Part shown: positions 14,194-28,377 of the stretch, one piece after another
Layout of the letters: each line of letters opens with the position of its first letter
How positions within the stretch are numbered: position 1 is the first letter of the stretch
Assembly (NCBI GenBank): GCA_034769895.1
Contig: JAWRYS010000684.1
Span: forward strand, 558,001-622,000
Length of the DNA stretch: 64,000 nucleotides
Direction: 5' to 3'
From: Magicicada septendecula
Taxonomy: Eukaryota > Arthropoda > Insecta > Hemiptera > Cicadidae
Made by a program: the position numbers and the translations under genes
The notes under the pieces: model-generated
What the model saw: the letters and a program-made list of their open reading frames with translations, nothing else
Database searches by the model: none
What the model was told of the DNA's origin: nothing

Positions 14194-17100
14194 AAATTAT
14201 ATATATAGATCCCATTACATAAAAATTTTCTCATATTGAAATAGTTAAAAGGGGTTTTCTGTCAAACAAGGGATCAAATTGATCATGTAATTTACCTCGG
14301 ATCCGAGTCTCTTTAAATCTAGTAAAGACGTCTGAATTGTACTTTACTTATCAAAAGCTTGCATGATTACATGAACACCGTTTGAAGAATGGTATTATTT
14401 AGTTAAGGGATTAAAACTTATATCTCAAGATTAATGTTACAACGTATGATTTTTGAAATTACTGTTTACATTTATTTTTGTTTTACTTAAAGCTTAGAGA
14501 AGATTATTGTCTTTTGAAAAGTCTCTGGCATTATGAAAAGTTATATTTTAAATGTACATAATTCTCGGTAGGCAAGCCACCGAGTCACCTCTTAAATACG
14601 CTTTTGCTGTCCGTGTCCTGGGGCGTGAATCTTCGGAACTCTGGTAGTCGGCGTAGTCATCCGGGTCGTGTTTCCGGTGAAAGTCTTCTAGGTGTATTAA
14701 TGAGGAGATGGATGTTATGCTGCGTGAAGTCGGGTTGATCCTCGGCGGTTCTGGTAAGTGTTGTATAGGTGCTAGTCGTCCGGATATGCAGTTGAGCACG
14801 TCACATATTCACTGGTAGAGTAGTACTGGAGTTGGCATCTTCTTTCCTTTTTGTTTTTACATTACTATCTGAATTACATCACTCGAACAATATTCGAGAG
14901 ATCGCCTTTTATATACTTGAGACATCACCTTATATACGAGTCTTTTTTTTCTTATAACCACATTTCTTTAACAAATTCCTCACTACATCTTATATATAAA
15001 TATAACTAGCTCTCCACGTTTTTAGTGGTAGCTAACACGCATTTAAAAAATTAAAACAAACATTTTTTTGAAGAGCCCTCGCTTGGAGGTGTTTACAGTC
15101 TGAACGCCGCATCGTAACTCTTGCATTGCTACAACAGGTATATTGCAACGACGCGGAGTGAGTACTCCGCCATAATATAGTTCCAACTTTTTATTAAATA
15201 TACATTCTTATAGTCAGACAAAATAAACTATCTAGACTTATCTTGTTTACAGGGATTATTATAACTCCTACTTGTGGCTTTAAATTATTAATTATTTACA
15301 TTACGATTTTCAGATATTTCTAAGTTACAGCCGGTTCGCTATGCACGTTGTGTCCGGAATTGGCAGGTCAACGCATGATAATTTACTAAAGGGTTAACTG
15401 TATTATTCTCAACTTTTTATATTACGATTTTTTTATTACTTATTTAGTTAGATTTTCTTAATTTAATTCTCATAACTATTATGAGTTAGTTCAGGGGTAT
15501 TTGGTTTAATCGTGCGATTTAAAGTACTTCCTTGCTTTCCATTTTTTTTAATATTTTTATTATTAATATTTTTTTATTACCATTTAAATCGTCACATACT
15601 CCGCCGCTTAAAATCGACATGGGGAATTTTAATAAGGAAAATTCGAAAGTGGGGTACTGGGAGTATGCTTGCCGTTACTGTGTGAAGTTAAATTTAGTAC
15701 ACAATTTGTTTTCTCTATCTCTCTTGAAATTTATTTATTTCTTGTCTTGTTCTCATTCGTGAAATTCCCTTTATCTCGTTTCTTAATACGCTAACTTAGA
15801 TTTTAATTCTTAATACTAATTTCCGTAACTCACAATATCGTGGCCCGACTGACATCGGCTTACTCTAACTACATCAGTTAGCTTTCAGCACTCTCTAATG
15901 ATTACCTTGGCACACTCTAACTATATCAGTTAGCTTTCTGCACCATCATTACCCTTTTCAGTCGGCGCCGTTGTGACTATGTTACTTTACATATATAATT
16001 CTTAATTACCTCTAATATAACCTAAAGCGGATCCCATACTCCACTTTAGTTTATTTCTAATCCTAATTTCTTACGCTACTGAGAGAAGCGGAATTTCACG
16101 AAGATAATTTTTATTTACTTTTAACTACCATCAGTTACAAACTATGCGAGGGGACACACTTTACACCGGTGCATTGTATTATACACGCGGTGGTTTACTT
16201 CGCTACCAGTTCATAACAATAGGGGGAGGGTGGCTGCTTACTACATTTCTCAACACGCTATATTGTTCTCGAACAGGCCACGACCGGGTGTTTACACTAT
16301 TCAACTATACTTTTATTATTATTTTCTTTTTGGTCTCTTTCTAAGAAACTTACCTTTTTCTTTATTTATTTATTATTTACTTTGGGGGAGATTTAAGAAA
16401 CTTACTTAGAATTATTTCCTATTGAATTACCATATTTATTTAGGACACTTTATTTACTTAGTTTTCAGTTTAGGTCAGTTTAAAAGTTTAATGTTTTGGG
16501 GCATGGGGTTTAACACTTTATCTAACAATGGAGGGTTAACTAAGTCATTTATTTATTTGAAATTTAAGTCACTATAAATACTTGCTCTACTACACTATAC
16601 ACAATTATTGCCTACACGTTTTAGTACCTGGCAAACCATTAGCATGAGTAGTAAGAGAATTACCTCTCTTCTAAGAGAAAGACAAAAATTCCACACAGAC
16701 GTTATTGTAATGTCAACGATCAGCTGTTCGCTGGAATGTAGGTCACAGTAATTTTCTTCAAACAATGGCATACTTGTTGTATGCGTGGGAACGCGAGAAA
16801 CACACTTGGGTGTTGTTCTATATAACAATAGCTCACGGCTATCTTTATCGACCGGTTTCAACTGGGGAAGCCAGTTTCAACAAGGGGTGAGTCCGATGCA
16901 ATGATACACCCTTCACAAGTTACAGCCCGTAATAAGCTGAGTTTAGTTATTAATTGTCTTACGTTCTAATTTTAATTTCTGTATTTTTTTTTTTTTTAGT
17001 AACAAAATTAAGTTACGAATTTATTTACACGTAATTAACCTGGTCTACTTTAGTCAAGAGTTTATATGTTTCACCGTGACGACAGACATACAATGCAGGC

Positions 17101-17735
17101 ATATTCAGGAAACTACAGGTCTTGAATTGTCGCAATATAAACCTGTTAAAGACTGAACAGTTTGACAAGCACTAAAATTCATGTACGTACTTGCATTGGT
17201 GTAATACAATGATAGTTTGTATTATTTTGCGTATCTTAATTAACTTATACGCAAGTTCGTCCGTAATCTTATACAAAATAAATTCACAATGGTCAATTAA
17301 TATAGTGTAATAATCTAGTAATGGTAGCGACAGTATTAACCGCTAATACATGAAATACATTATGTAATTTAATATTAACATGAAATACATTAACTGAGTG
17401 CATAGATCGGCAGAGAGTTGTCTATTTTATTTTACTACGTAACAATTATTTTACACGCGCAACTTTATACGTCACGATGCTTACAAACCTTTTTTTTTTT
17501 AACTTTAGCAGAGTGGCGCAACTTTATAACGTTCCGGGCTACGTTATAAATCCAGGGAACCCGATATAATCGACGCTAGCCATTTATACAGCCTGCCTAC
17601 GTTGTAACAAACTGAAAATCAACACAACACATAGAACAATAATATTTACTCTAATTATTAGGACACAAGGGAAGGTATTTTCAAGGATTTATGCACTCAC
17701 TTCAATCTGTAATAAGATGACATCTCTTTATTAAC
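14194..17735 (+). repeat. Unit 5, full A-type, shortest copy
   Basis: A-type from start to end. At 3542 bp it is the shortest copy, through a GT deletion in GGCATTATG near 14529 and short T runs near 14945 and 16984. Private substitutions include GAATTGTAC near 14336, GGTGCTAGTC near 14770, CGCTATATTG near 16258 (synonymous in the 66-codon ORF) and ACAGCCTGCC near 17588. Together with units 6 and 7 it forms an uninterrupted run of A copies. Confidence 0.97.
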
Positions 17736-20700
17736 AAATTATATATATAGATCCCATTACATAAAAATTTTCTCATATTGAAATAGTTAAAAGGGGTTTT
17801 CTGTCAAACAAGGGATCAAATTGATCATGTAATTTACCTCGGATCCGAGTCTCTTTAAATCTAGTAAAGACGTCTGAATTTTACTTTACTTATCAAAAGC
17901 TTTAATGATTACATGAACACCGTTTGAAGAATGGTATTATTTAGTTAAGGGATTAAAACTTATATCTCAAGATTAATGTTACAACGTATGATTTTTGAAA
18001 TTACTGTTTACATTTATTTTTGTTTTACTTAAAGCTTAGAGAAGATTATTGTCTTTTGAAAAGTCTCTGGCATGTATGAAAAGTTATATTTTAAATGTAC
18101 ATAATTCTCGGTAGGCAAGCCACCGAGTCACCTCTTAAATACGCTTTTGCTGTCCGTGTCCTGGGGCGTGAATCTTCGGAACTCTGGTAGTCGGCGTAGT
18201 CATCCGGGTCGTGTTTCCGGTGAAAGTCTTCTAGGTGTATTAATGAGGAGATGGATGTTATGCTGCGTGAAGTCGGGTTGATCCTCGGCGGTTCTGGTAA
18301 GTGTTGTATAGGTGGTAGTCGTCCGGATATGCAGTTGAGCACGTCACATATTCACTGGTAGAGTAGTACTGGAGTTGGCATCTTCTTTCCTTTTTGTTTT
18401 TACATTACTATCTGAATTACATCACTCGAACAATATTCGAGAGATCGCCTTTTATATACTTGAGACATCACCTTATATACGAGTCCTTTTTTTTTCTTAT
18501 AACCACATTTCTTTAACAAATTCCTCACTACATCTTATATATAAATATAACTAGCTCTCCACGTTTTTAGTGGTAGCTAACACGCATTTAAAAAATTAAA
18601 ACAAACATTTTTTTGAAGAGCCCTCGCTTGGAGGTGTTTACAGTCTGAACGCCGCATCGTAAATCTTGCATTGCTACAACAGGTATATTGCAACGACGCG
18701 GAGTGAGTACTCCGCCATAATATAGTTCCAACTTTTTATTAAATATACATTCTTATAGTCAGACAAAATAAACTATCTAGACTTATCTTGTTTACAGGGA
18801 TTATTATAACTCCTACTTGTGGCTTTAAATTATTAATTATTTACATTACGATTTTCAGATATTTCTAAGTTACAGCCGGTTCGCTATGCACGTTGTGTCC
18901 GGAATTGGCAGGTCAACGCATGATAATTTACTAAAGGGTTAACTGTATTATTCTCAACTTTTTATATTACGATTTTTTTATTACTTATTTAGTTAGATTT
19001 TCTTAATTTAATTCTCATAACTATTATGAGTTAGTTCAGGGGTATTTGGTTTAATCGTGCGATTTAAAGTACTTCCTTGCTTTCCATTTTTTTTTAATAT
19101 TTTTATTATTAATATTTTTTTATTACCATTTAAATCGTCACATACTCCGCCGCTTAAAATCGACATGGGGTATTTTAATAAGGAAAATTCGAAAGTGGGG
19201 TACTGGGAGTATGCTTGCCGTTACTGTGTGAAGTTAAATTTAGTACACAATTTGTTTTCTCTATCTCTCTTGAAATTTATTTATTTCTTGTCTTGTTCTC
19301 ATTCGTGAAATTCCCTTTATCTCGTTTCTTAATACGCTAACTTAGATTTTAATTCTTAATACTAATTTCCGTAACTCACAATATCGTGGCCCGACTGACA
19401 TCGGCTTACTCTAACTACATCAGTTAGCTTTCAGCACTCTCTAATGATTACCTTGGCACACTCTAACTATATCAGTTAGCTTTCTGCACCATCATTACCC
19501 TTTTCAGTCGGCGCCGTTGTGACTATGTTACTTTACATATATAATTCTTAATTACCTCTAATATAACCTAAAGCGGATCCCATACTCCACTTTAGTTTAT
19601 TTCTAATCCTAATTTCTTACGCTACTGAGAGAAGCGGAATTTCACGAAGATAATTTTTATTTACTTTTAACTACCATCAGTTACAAACTATGCGAGGGGA
19701 CACACTTTACACCGGTGCATTGTATTATACACGCGGTGGTTTACTTCGCTACCAGTTCATAACAATAGGGGGAGGGTGGCTGCTTACTACATTTCTCAAC
19801 ACGCTTTATTGTTCTCGAACAGGCCACGACCGGGTGTTTACACTATTCAACTATACTTTTATTATTATTTTCTTTTTGGTCTCTTTCTAAGAAACTTACC
19901 TTTTTCTTTATTTATTTATTATTTACTTTGGGGGAGATTTAAGAAACTTACTTAGAATTATTTCCTATTGAATTACCATATTTATTTAGGACACTTTATT
20001 TACTTAGTTTTCAGTTTATGTCAGTTTAAAAGTTTAATGTTTTGGGGCATGGGGTTTAACACTTTATCTAACAATGGAGGGTTAACTAAGTCATTTATTT
20101 ATTTGAAATTTAAGTCACTATAAATACTTGCTCTACTACACTATACACAATTATTGCCTACACGTTTTAGTACCTGGCAAACCATTAGCATGAGTAGTAA
20201 GAGAATTACCTCTCTTCTAAGAGAAAGACAAAAATTCCACACAGACGTTATTGTAATGTCAACGATCAGCTGTTCGCTGGAATGTAGGTCACAGTAATTT
20301 TCTTCAAACAATGGCATACTTGTTGTATGCGTGGGAACGCGAGAAACACACTTGGGTGTTGTTCTATATAACAATAGCTCACGGCTATCTTTATCGACCG
20401 GTTTCAACTGGGGAAGCCAGTTTCAACAAGGGGTGAGTCCGATGCAATGATACACCCTTCACAAGTTACAGCCCGTAATAAGCTGAGTTTAGTTATTAAT
20501 TGTCTTACGTTCTAATTTTAATTTCTGTATTTTTTTTTTTTTTTAGTAACAAAATTAAGTTACGAATTTATTTACACGTAATTAACCTGGTCTACTTTAG
20601 TCAAGAGTTTATATGTTTCACCGTGACGACAGACATACAATGCAGGCATATTCAGGAAACTACAGGTCTTGAATTGTCGCAATATAAACCTGTTAAAGAC

Positions 20701-21282
20701 TGAACAGTTTGACAAGCACTAAAATTCATGTAAGTACTTGCATTGGTGTAATACAATGATAGTTTGTATTATTTTGCGTATCTTAATTAACTTATACGCA
20801 AGTTCGTCCGTAATCTTATACAAAATAAATTCACAATGGTCAATTAATATAGTGTAATAATCTAGTAATGGTAGCGACAGTATTAACCGCTAATACATGA
20901 AATACATTATGTAATTTAATATTAACATGAAATACATTAACTGAGTGCATAGATCGGCAGAGAGTTGTCTATTTTATTTTACTACGTAACAATTATTTTA
21001 CACGCGCAACTTTATACGTCACGATGCTTACAAACCTTTTTTTTTTTAACTTTAGCAGAGTGGCGCAACTTTATAACGTTCCGGGCTACGTTATAAATCC
21101 AGGGAACCCGATATAATCGACACTAGCCATTTATACAGGCTGCCTACGTTGTAACAAACTGAAAATCAACACAACACATAGAACAATAATATTTACTCTA
21201 ATTATTAGGACACAAGGGAAGGTATTTTCAAGGATTTATGCACTCACTTCAATCTGTAATAAGATGACATCTCTTTATTAAC
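17736..21282 (+). repeat. Unit 6, full A-type
   Basis: A-type throughout and a good reference for that family. Private changes are AAGCTTTAATG near 17899, CGTAAATCTT near 18658, GGGGTATTTT near 19168 and AGTTTATGTC near 20016. It shares CATGTAAGTAC near 20729 with units 7 and 9 only; the other copies read CATGTACGTAC. Confidence 0.97.
18091..18342 (-). other. A-type minus-strand 83-codon ORF, probably not coding
   Basis: An ORF with a GTG first codon fills the A-type GC block. It occurs at 356-607, 14548-14799, 18091-18342, 21637-21888, 25183-25434 and 32284-32535. The product would be proline-, serine- and arginine-rich with an acidic stretch (HDPDDYADYQSSEDS), and I recognise no domain. 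In B copies the Q13 codon CAA becomes TAA, and the other four A/B differences are missense (P to L twice, S to L, A to P); none is synonymous. An in-frame TGA lies four codons upstream. Absence of purifying selection argues against a gene, although an ancient exon fragment cannot be excluded. Confidence 0.3.
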
Positions 21283-24200
21283 AAATTATATATATAGATC
21301 CCATTACATAAAAATTTTCTCATATTGAAATAGTTAAAAGGGGTTTTCTGTCAAACAAGGGATCAAATTGATCATGTAATTTACCTCGGATCCGAGTCTC
21401 TTTAAATCTAGTAAAGACGTCTGAATTTTACTTTACTTATCAAAAGCTTGCATGATTACATGAACACCGTTTGAAGAATGGTATTATTTAGTTAAGGGAT
21501 TAAAACTTATATCTCAAGATTAATGTTACAACGTATGATTTTTGAAATTACTGTTTACATTTATTTTTGTTTTACTTAAAGCTTAGAGAAGATTATTGTC
21601 TTTTGAAAAGTCTCTGGCATTATGAAAAGTTATATTTTAAATGTACATAATTCTCGGTAGGCAAGCCACCGAGTCACCTCTTAAATACGCTTTTGCTGTC
21701 CGTGTCCTGGGGCGTGAATCTTCGGAACTCTGGTAGTCGGCGTAGTCATCCGGGTCGTGTTTCCGGTGAAAGTCTTCTAGGTGTATTAATGAGGAGATGG
21801 ATGTTATGCTGCGTGAAGTCGGGTTGATCCTCGGCGGTTCTGGTAAGTGTTGTATAGGTGGTAGTCGTCCGGATATGCAGTTGAGCACGTCACATATTCA
21901 CTGGTAGAGTAGTACTGGAGTTGGCATCTTCTTTCCTTTTTGTTTTTACATTACTATCTGAATTACATCACTCGAACAATATTCGAGAGATCGCCTTTTA
22001 TATACTTGAGACATCACCTTATATACGAGTCTTTTTTTTTCTTATAACCACATTTCTTTAACAAATTCCTCACTACATCTTATATATAAATATAACTAGC
22101 TCTCCACGTTTTTAGTGGTAGCTAACACGCATTTAAAAAATTAAAACAAACATTTTTTTGAAGAGCCCTCGCTTGGAGGTGTTTACAGTCTGAACGCCGC
22201 ATCGTAACTCTTGCATTGCTACAACAGGTATATTGCAACGACGCGGAGTGAGTACTCCGCCATAATATAGTTCCAACTTTTTATTAAATATACATTCTTA
22301 TAGTCAGACAAAATAAACTATCTAGACTTATCTTGTTTACAGGGATTATTATAACTCCTACTTGTGGCTTTAAATTATTAATTATTTACATTACGATTTT
22401 CAGATATTTCTAAGTTACAGCCGGTTCGCTATGCACGTTGTGTCCGGAATTGGCAGGTCAACGCATGATAATTTACTAAAGGGTTAACTGTATTATTCTC
22501 AACTTTTTATATTACGATTTTTTTATTACTTATTTAGTTAGATTTTCTTAATTTAATTCTCATAACTATTATGAGTTAGTTCAGGGGTATTTGGTTTAAT
22601 CGTGCGATTTAAAGTACTTCCTTGCATTCCATTTTTTTTTAATATTTTTATTATTAATATTTTTTTTATTACCATTTAAATCGTCACATACTCCGCCGCT
22701 TAAAATCGACATGGGGAATTTTAATAAGGAAAATTCGAAAGTGGGGTACTGGGAGTATGCTTGCCGTTACTGTGTGAAGTTAAATTTAGTACACAATTTG
22801 TTTTCTCTATCTCTCTTGAAATTTATTTATTTCTTGTCTTGTTCTCATTCGTGAAATTCCCTTTATCTCGTTTCTTAATACGCTAACTTAGATTTTAATT
22901 CTTAATACTAATTTCCGTAACTCACAATATCGTGGCCCGACTGACATCGGCTTACTCTAACTACATCAGTTAGCTTTCAGCACTCTCTAATGATTACCTT
23001 GGCACACTCTAACTATATCAGTTAGCTTTCTGCACCATCATTACCCTTTTCAGTCGGCGCCGTTGTGACTATGTTACTTTACATATATAATTCTTAATTA
23101 CCTCTAATATAACCTAAAGCGGATCCCATACTCCACTTTAGTTTATTTCTAATCCTAATTTCTTACGCTACTGAGAGAAGCGGAATTTCACGAAGATAAT
23201 TTTTATTTACTTTTAACTACCATCAGTTACAAACTATGCGAGGGGACACACTTTACACCGGTGCATTGTATTATACACGCGGTGGTTTACTTCGCTACCA
23301 GTTCATAACAATAGGGGGAGGGTGGCTGCTTACTACATTTCTCAACACGCTTTATTGTTCTCGAACAGGCCACGACCGGGTGTTTACACTATTCAACTAT
23401 ACTTTTATTATTATTTTCTTTTTGGTCTCTTTCTAAGAAACTTACCTTTTTCTTTATTTATTTATTATTTACTTTGGGGGAGATTTAAGAAACTTACTTA
23501 GAATTATTTCCTATTGAATTACCATATTTATTTAGGACACTTTATTTACTTAGTTTTCAGTTTAGGTCAGTTTAAAAGTTTAATGTTTTGGGGCATGGGG
23601 TTTAACACTTTATCTAACAATGGAGGGTTAACTAAGTCATTTATTTATTTGAAATTTAAGTCACTATAAATACTTGCTCTACTACACTATACACAATTAT
23701 TGCCTACACGTTTTAGTACCTGGCAAACCATTAGCATGAGTAGTAAGAGAATTACCTCTCTTCTAAGAGAAAGACAAAAATTCCACACAGACGTTATTGT
23801 AATGTCAACGATCAGCTGTTCGCTGGAATGTAGGTCACAGTAATTTTCTTCAAACAATGGCATACTTGTTGTATGCGTGGGAACGCGAGAAACACACTTG
23901 GGTGTTGTTCTATATAACAATAGCTCACGGCTATCTTTATCGACCGGTTTCAACTGGGGAAGCCAGTTTCAACAAGGGGTGAGTCCGATGCAATGATACA
24001 CCCTTCACAAGTTACAGCCCGTAATAAGCTGAGTTTAGTTATTAATTGTCTTACGTTCTAATTTTAATTTCTGTATTTTTTTTTTTTTTTTAGTAACAAA
24101 ATTAAGTTACGAATTTATTTACACGTAATTAACCTGGTCTACTTTAGTCAAGAGTTTATATGTTTCACCGTGACGACAGACATACAATGCAGGCATATTC

Positions 24201-24828
24201 AGGAAACTACAGGTCTTGAATTGTCGCAATATAAACCTGTTAAAGACTGAACAGTTTGACAAGCACTAAAATTCATGTAAGTACTTGCATTGGTGTAATA
24301 CAATGATAGTTTGTATTATTTTGCGTATCTTAATTAACTTATACGCAAGTTCGTGCGTAATCTTATACAAAATAAATTCACAATGGTCAATTAATATAGT
24401 GTAATAATCTAGTAATGGTAGCGACAGTATTAACCGCTAATACATGAAATACATTATGTAATTTAATATTAACATGAAATACATTAACTGAGTGCATAGA
24501 TCGGCAGAGAGTTGTCTATTTTATTTTACTACGTAACAATTATTTTACACGCGCAACTTTATACGTCACGATGCTTACAAACCTTTTTTTTTTAACTTTA
24601 GCAGAGTGGCGCAACTTTATAACGTTCCGGGCTACGTTATAAATCCAGGGAACCCGATATAATCGACACTAGCCATTTATACAGGCTGCCTACGTTGTAA
24701 CAAACTGAAAATCAACACAACACATAGAACAATAATATTTACTCTAATTATTAGGACACAAGGGAAGGTATTTTCAAGGATTTATGCACTCACTTCAATC
24801 TGTAATAAGATGACATCTCTTTATTAAC
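21283..24828 (+). repeat. Unit 7, full A-type, 3' half matches unit 9
   Basis: A-type throughout, with the GT deletion in GGCATTATG shared with units 5, 8 and 10. Private changes are CTTGCATTCC near 22622 and TTCGTGCG near 24352. From the TTACTTTACAT variant near 23077 to its end it tracks unit 9 (both have CATGTAAGTAC and ACACTAGCCATTTA), and the unit that follows each of them is the same A/B recombinant. Confidence 0.97.
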
Positions 24829-27800
24829 AAATTATATATATAGATCCCATTACATAAAAATTTTCTCATATTGAAATAGTTAAAAGGGGTTTTCTGTCAA
24901 ACAAGGGATCAAATTGATCATGTAATTTACCTCGGATCCGAGTCTCTTTAAATCTAGTAAAGACGTCTGAATTTTACTTTACTTACCAAAAGCTTGCATG
25001 ATTACATGAACACCGTTTGAAGAATGGTATTATTTAGTTAAGGGATTAAAACTTATATCTCAAGATTAATGTTACAACGTATGATTTTTGAAATTACTGT
25101 TTACATTTATTTTTGTTTTACTTAAAGCTTAGAGAAGATTATTGTCTTTTGAAAAGTCTCTAGCATTATGAAAAGTTATATTTTAAATGTACATAATTCT
25201 CGGTAGGCAAGCCACCGAGTCACCTCTTAAATACGCTTTTGCTGTCCGTGTCCTGGGGCGTGAATCTTCGGAACTCTGGTAGTCGGCGTAGTCATCCGGG
25301 TCGTGTTTCCGGTGAAAGTCTTCTAGGTGTATTAATGAGGAGATGGATGTTATGCTGCGTGAAGTCGGGTTGATCCTCGGCGGTTCTGGTAAGTGTTGTA
25401 TAGGTGGTAGTCGTCCGGATATGCAGTTGAGCACGTCACATATTCACTGGTAGAGTAGTACTGGAGTTGGCATCTTCTTTCCTTTTTGTTTTTACATTAC
25501 TATCTGAATTACATCACTCGAACAATATTCGAGAGATCGCCTTTTATATACTTGAGACATCACCTTATATACGAATTATTTTTTTTTTCTTATAACCACA
25601 TTTCTTTAACAAATTCCTCACTACATCTTATATATAAATATAACTAGCTCTCCACGTTTTTAGTGGTAGCTAACACGCATTTAAAAACTTAAAACAAACA
25701 TTTTTTTGAAGAGCCCTCGCTTGGAGGTGTTTACAGTCTGAACGCCGCATCGTAACTCTTGCATTGCTACAACAGGTAGATTGCAACGACGCGGAGTGAG
25801 TACTCCGCCATAATAGAGTTACAACATTTTTTTAAATATACATTCTTATAGTCAGACAAAATAAACTATCTAGACTTATCTTGTTTACAGGGATTATTAT
25901 AACTACTACTTGTGGCTTTAAATTATTAATTATTTACATTACGATTTTCAGATATTTCTAAGTTACAGCCGGTTCGCTAAGCACGTTGTGTCCGGAATTG
26001 GCAGGTCAACGCATGATAATTTACTAAAGGGTTAACTGTATTATTCTCAACTTTTTATATTACGATTTTTTTATTACTTATTTAGTTAGATTTTCTTAAT
26101 TTAATTCTCATAACTATTATGAGTTAGTTCAGGAGTATTTGGTTTAATCGTGCGATTTAAAGTACTTCCTTGCTTTCCATTTTTTTTTAATATTTTTATT
26201 ATTAATATTTTTTTTATTACCATTTAAATCGTCACATACTCCGCCGCTTAAAATCGACATGGGGAATTTTAATAAGGAAAATTCGAAAGTGGGGTACTGG
26301 GAGTATGCTTGCCGTTACTGTGTGAAGTTAAATTTAGTACACAATTTGTTTTCTCTATCTCTCTTGAAATTTATTTATTTCTTGTCTTGTTCTCATTCGT
26401 GAAATTCCCTTTATCTCGTTTCTTAATACGCTAACTTAGATTTTAATTCTTAATACTAATTTCCGTAACTCACAATATCGTGGCCCGACTGACATCGGCT
26501 TACTCTAACTACATCAGTTAGCTTTCAGCACTCTCTAATGATTACCTTGGCACACTCTAACTATATCAGTTAGCTTTCTGCACCATCATTACCCTTTTCA
26601 GTCGGCGCCGTTGTGACTATGTTACGTTACGTATATAATTCTTAATTTCCTCTAATATAACCTAAAGCGGATCCCATACTCCACTTTAGTTTATTTCTAA
26701 TCCTAATTTCTTACGCTACTGAGAGAAGCGGAATTTCACGAAGATAATTTTTATTTACTTTTAACTACCATCAGTTACAAACTATGCGAGGGGACACACT
26801 TTACACCGGTGCATTGTATTATACACGCGGTGGTTTACTTCGCTACCAGTTCATAACAATAGGGGGAGGGTGGCTGCTTACTACATTTCTCAACACGCTT
26901 TATTGTTCTCGAACAGGCCACGACCGGGTGTTTACACTATTCAACTATACTTTTATTATTATTTTCTTTTTGGTCTCTTTCTAAGAAACTTACCTTTTTC
27001 TTTATTTATTTATTATTTACTTTGGGGGAGATTTAAGAAACTTACTTAGAATTATTTCCTATTGAATTACCATATTTATTTAGGACACTTTATTTACTTA
27101 GTTTTCAGTTTAGGTCAGTTTAAAAGTTTAATGTTTTGGGGCATGGGGTTTAACACTTTATCTAACAATGGAGGGTTAACTAAGTCATTTATTTATTTGA
27201 AATTTAAGTCACTATAAATACTTGCTCTACTACACTATACACAATTATTGCCTACACGTTTTAGTACCTGGCAAACCATTAGCATGAGTAGTAAGAGAAT
27301 TACCTCTCTTCTAAGAGAAAGACAAAAATTCCACACAGAAGTTATTGTAATGTCAACGATCAGCTGTTCGCTGGAATGTAGGTCACAGTAATTTTCTTCA
27401 AACAATGGCATACTTGTTGTATGCGTGGGAACGCGAGAAACACACTTGGGTGTTGTTCTATATAACAATAGCTCACGGCTATCTTTATCGACCGGTTTCA
27501 ACTGGGGAAGCCAGTTTCAACAAGGGGTGAGTCCGATGCAATGATACACCCTTCACAAGTTACAGCCCGTAATAAGCTGAGTTTAGTTATTAATTGTCTT
27601 ACGTTCTAATTTTAATTTCTGTATTTTTTTTTTTTTTTTAGTAACAAAATTAAGTTACGAATTTATTTACACGTAATTAACCTGGTCTACTTTAGTCAAG
27701 AGTTTATATGTTTCACCGTGACGACAGACATACAATGCAGGCATATTCAGGAAACTACAGGTCTTGAATTGTCGCAATATAAACCTGTTAAAGACTGAAC

Positions 27801-28377
27801 AGTTTGACAAGCACTAAAATTCATGTACGTACTTGCATTGGTGTAATACAATGATAGTTTGTATTATTTTGCGTATCTTAATTAACTTATACGCAAGTTC
27901 GTCCGTAATCTTATACAAAATAAATTCACAATGGTCAATTAATATAGTGTAATAATCTAGTAATGGTAGCGACAGTATTAACCGCTAATACATGAAATAC
28001 ATTATGTAATTTAATATTAACATGAAATACATTAACTGAGTGCATAGATCGGCAGAGAGTTGTCTATTTTATTTTACTACGTAACAATTATTTTACACGC
28101 GCAACTTTATACGTCACGATGCTTACAAACCTTTTTTTTTTTAACTTTAGCAGAGTGGCGCAACTTTATAACGTTCCGGGCTACGTTATAAATCCAGGGA
28201 ACCCGATATAATCGACGCTAGCCAATTATACAGGCTGCCTACGTTGTAACAAATTGAAAATCAACACAACACATAGAAAAATAATATTTACTCTAATTAT
28301 TAGGACACAAGGGAAGGTATTTTCACTGATTTATGCACTCACTTCAATCTGTAATAAGATGACATCTCTTTATTAAC
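24829..28377 (+). repeat. Unit 8, A/B recombinant
   Basis: A-type from its start through the GC-rich block and ATCGCCTTTTATATAC, then B-type from TACGAATTATT on. The switch falls between about 25550 and 25573. Downstream it carries ATAATAGAG near 25813, shared only with unit 10, and CAGAAGTTATT near 27348, shared with units 10 and 14-17. Private changes are CTTACCAAAAG near 24983, TCTCTAGCATT near 25158 and CAGGAGTATT near 26131. Confidence 0.97.

Noticed and set aside
20500-20703. Plus-strand ORF of 67 codons from a TTG across the poly-T tract
   Set aside because: Open only in units 6, 14 and 18, where the T run is 15 long; other lengths shift the frame. It is a by-product of the homopolymer.
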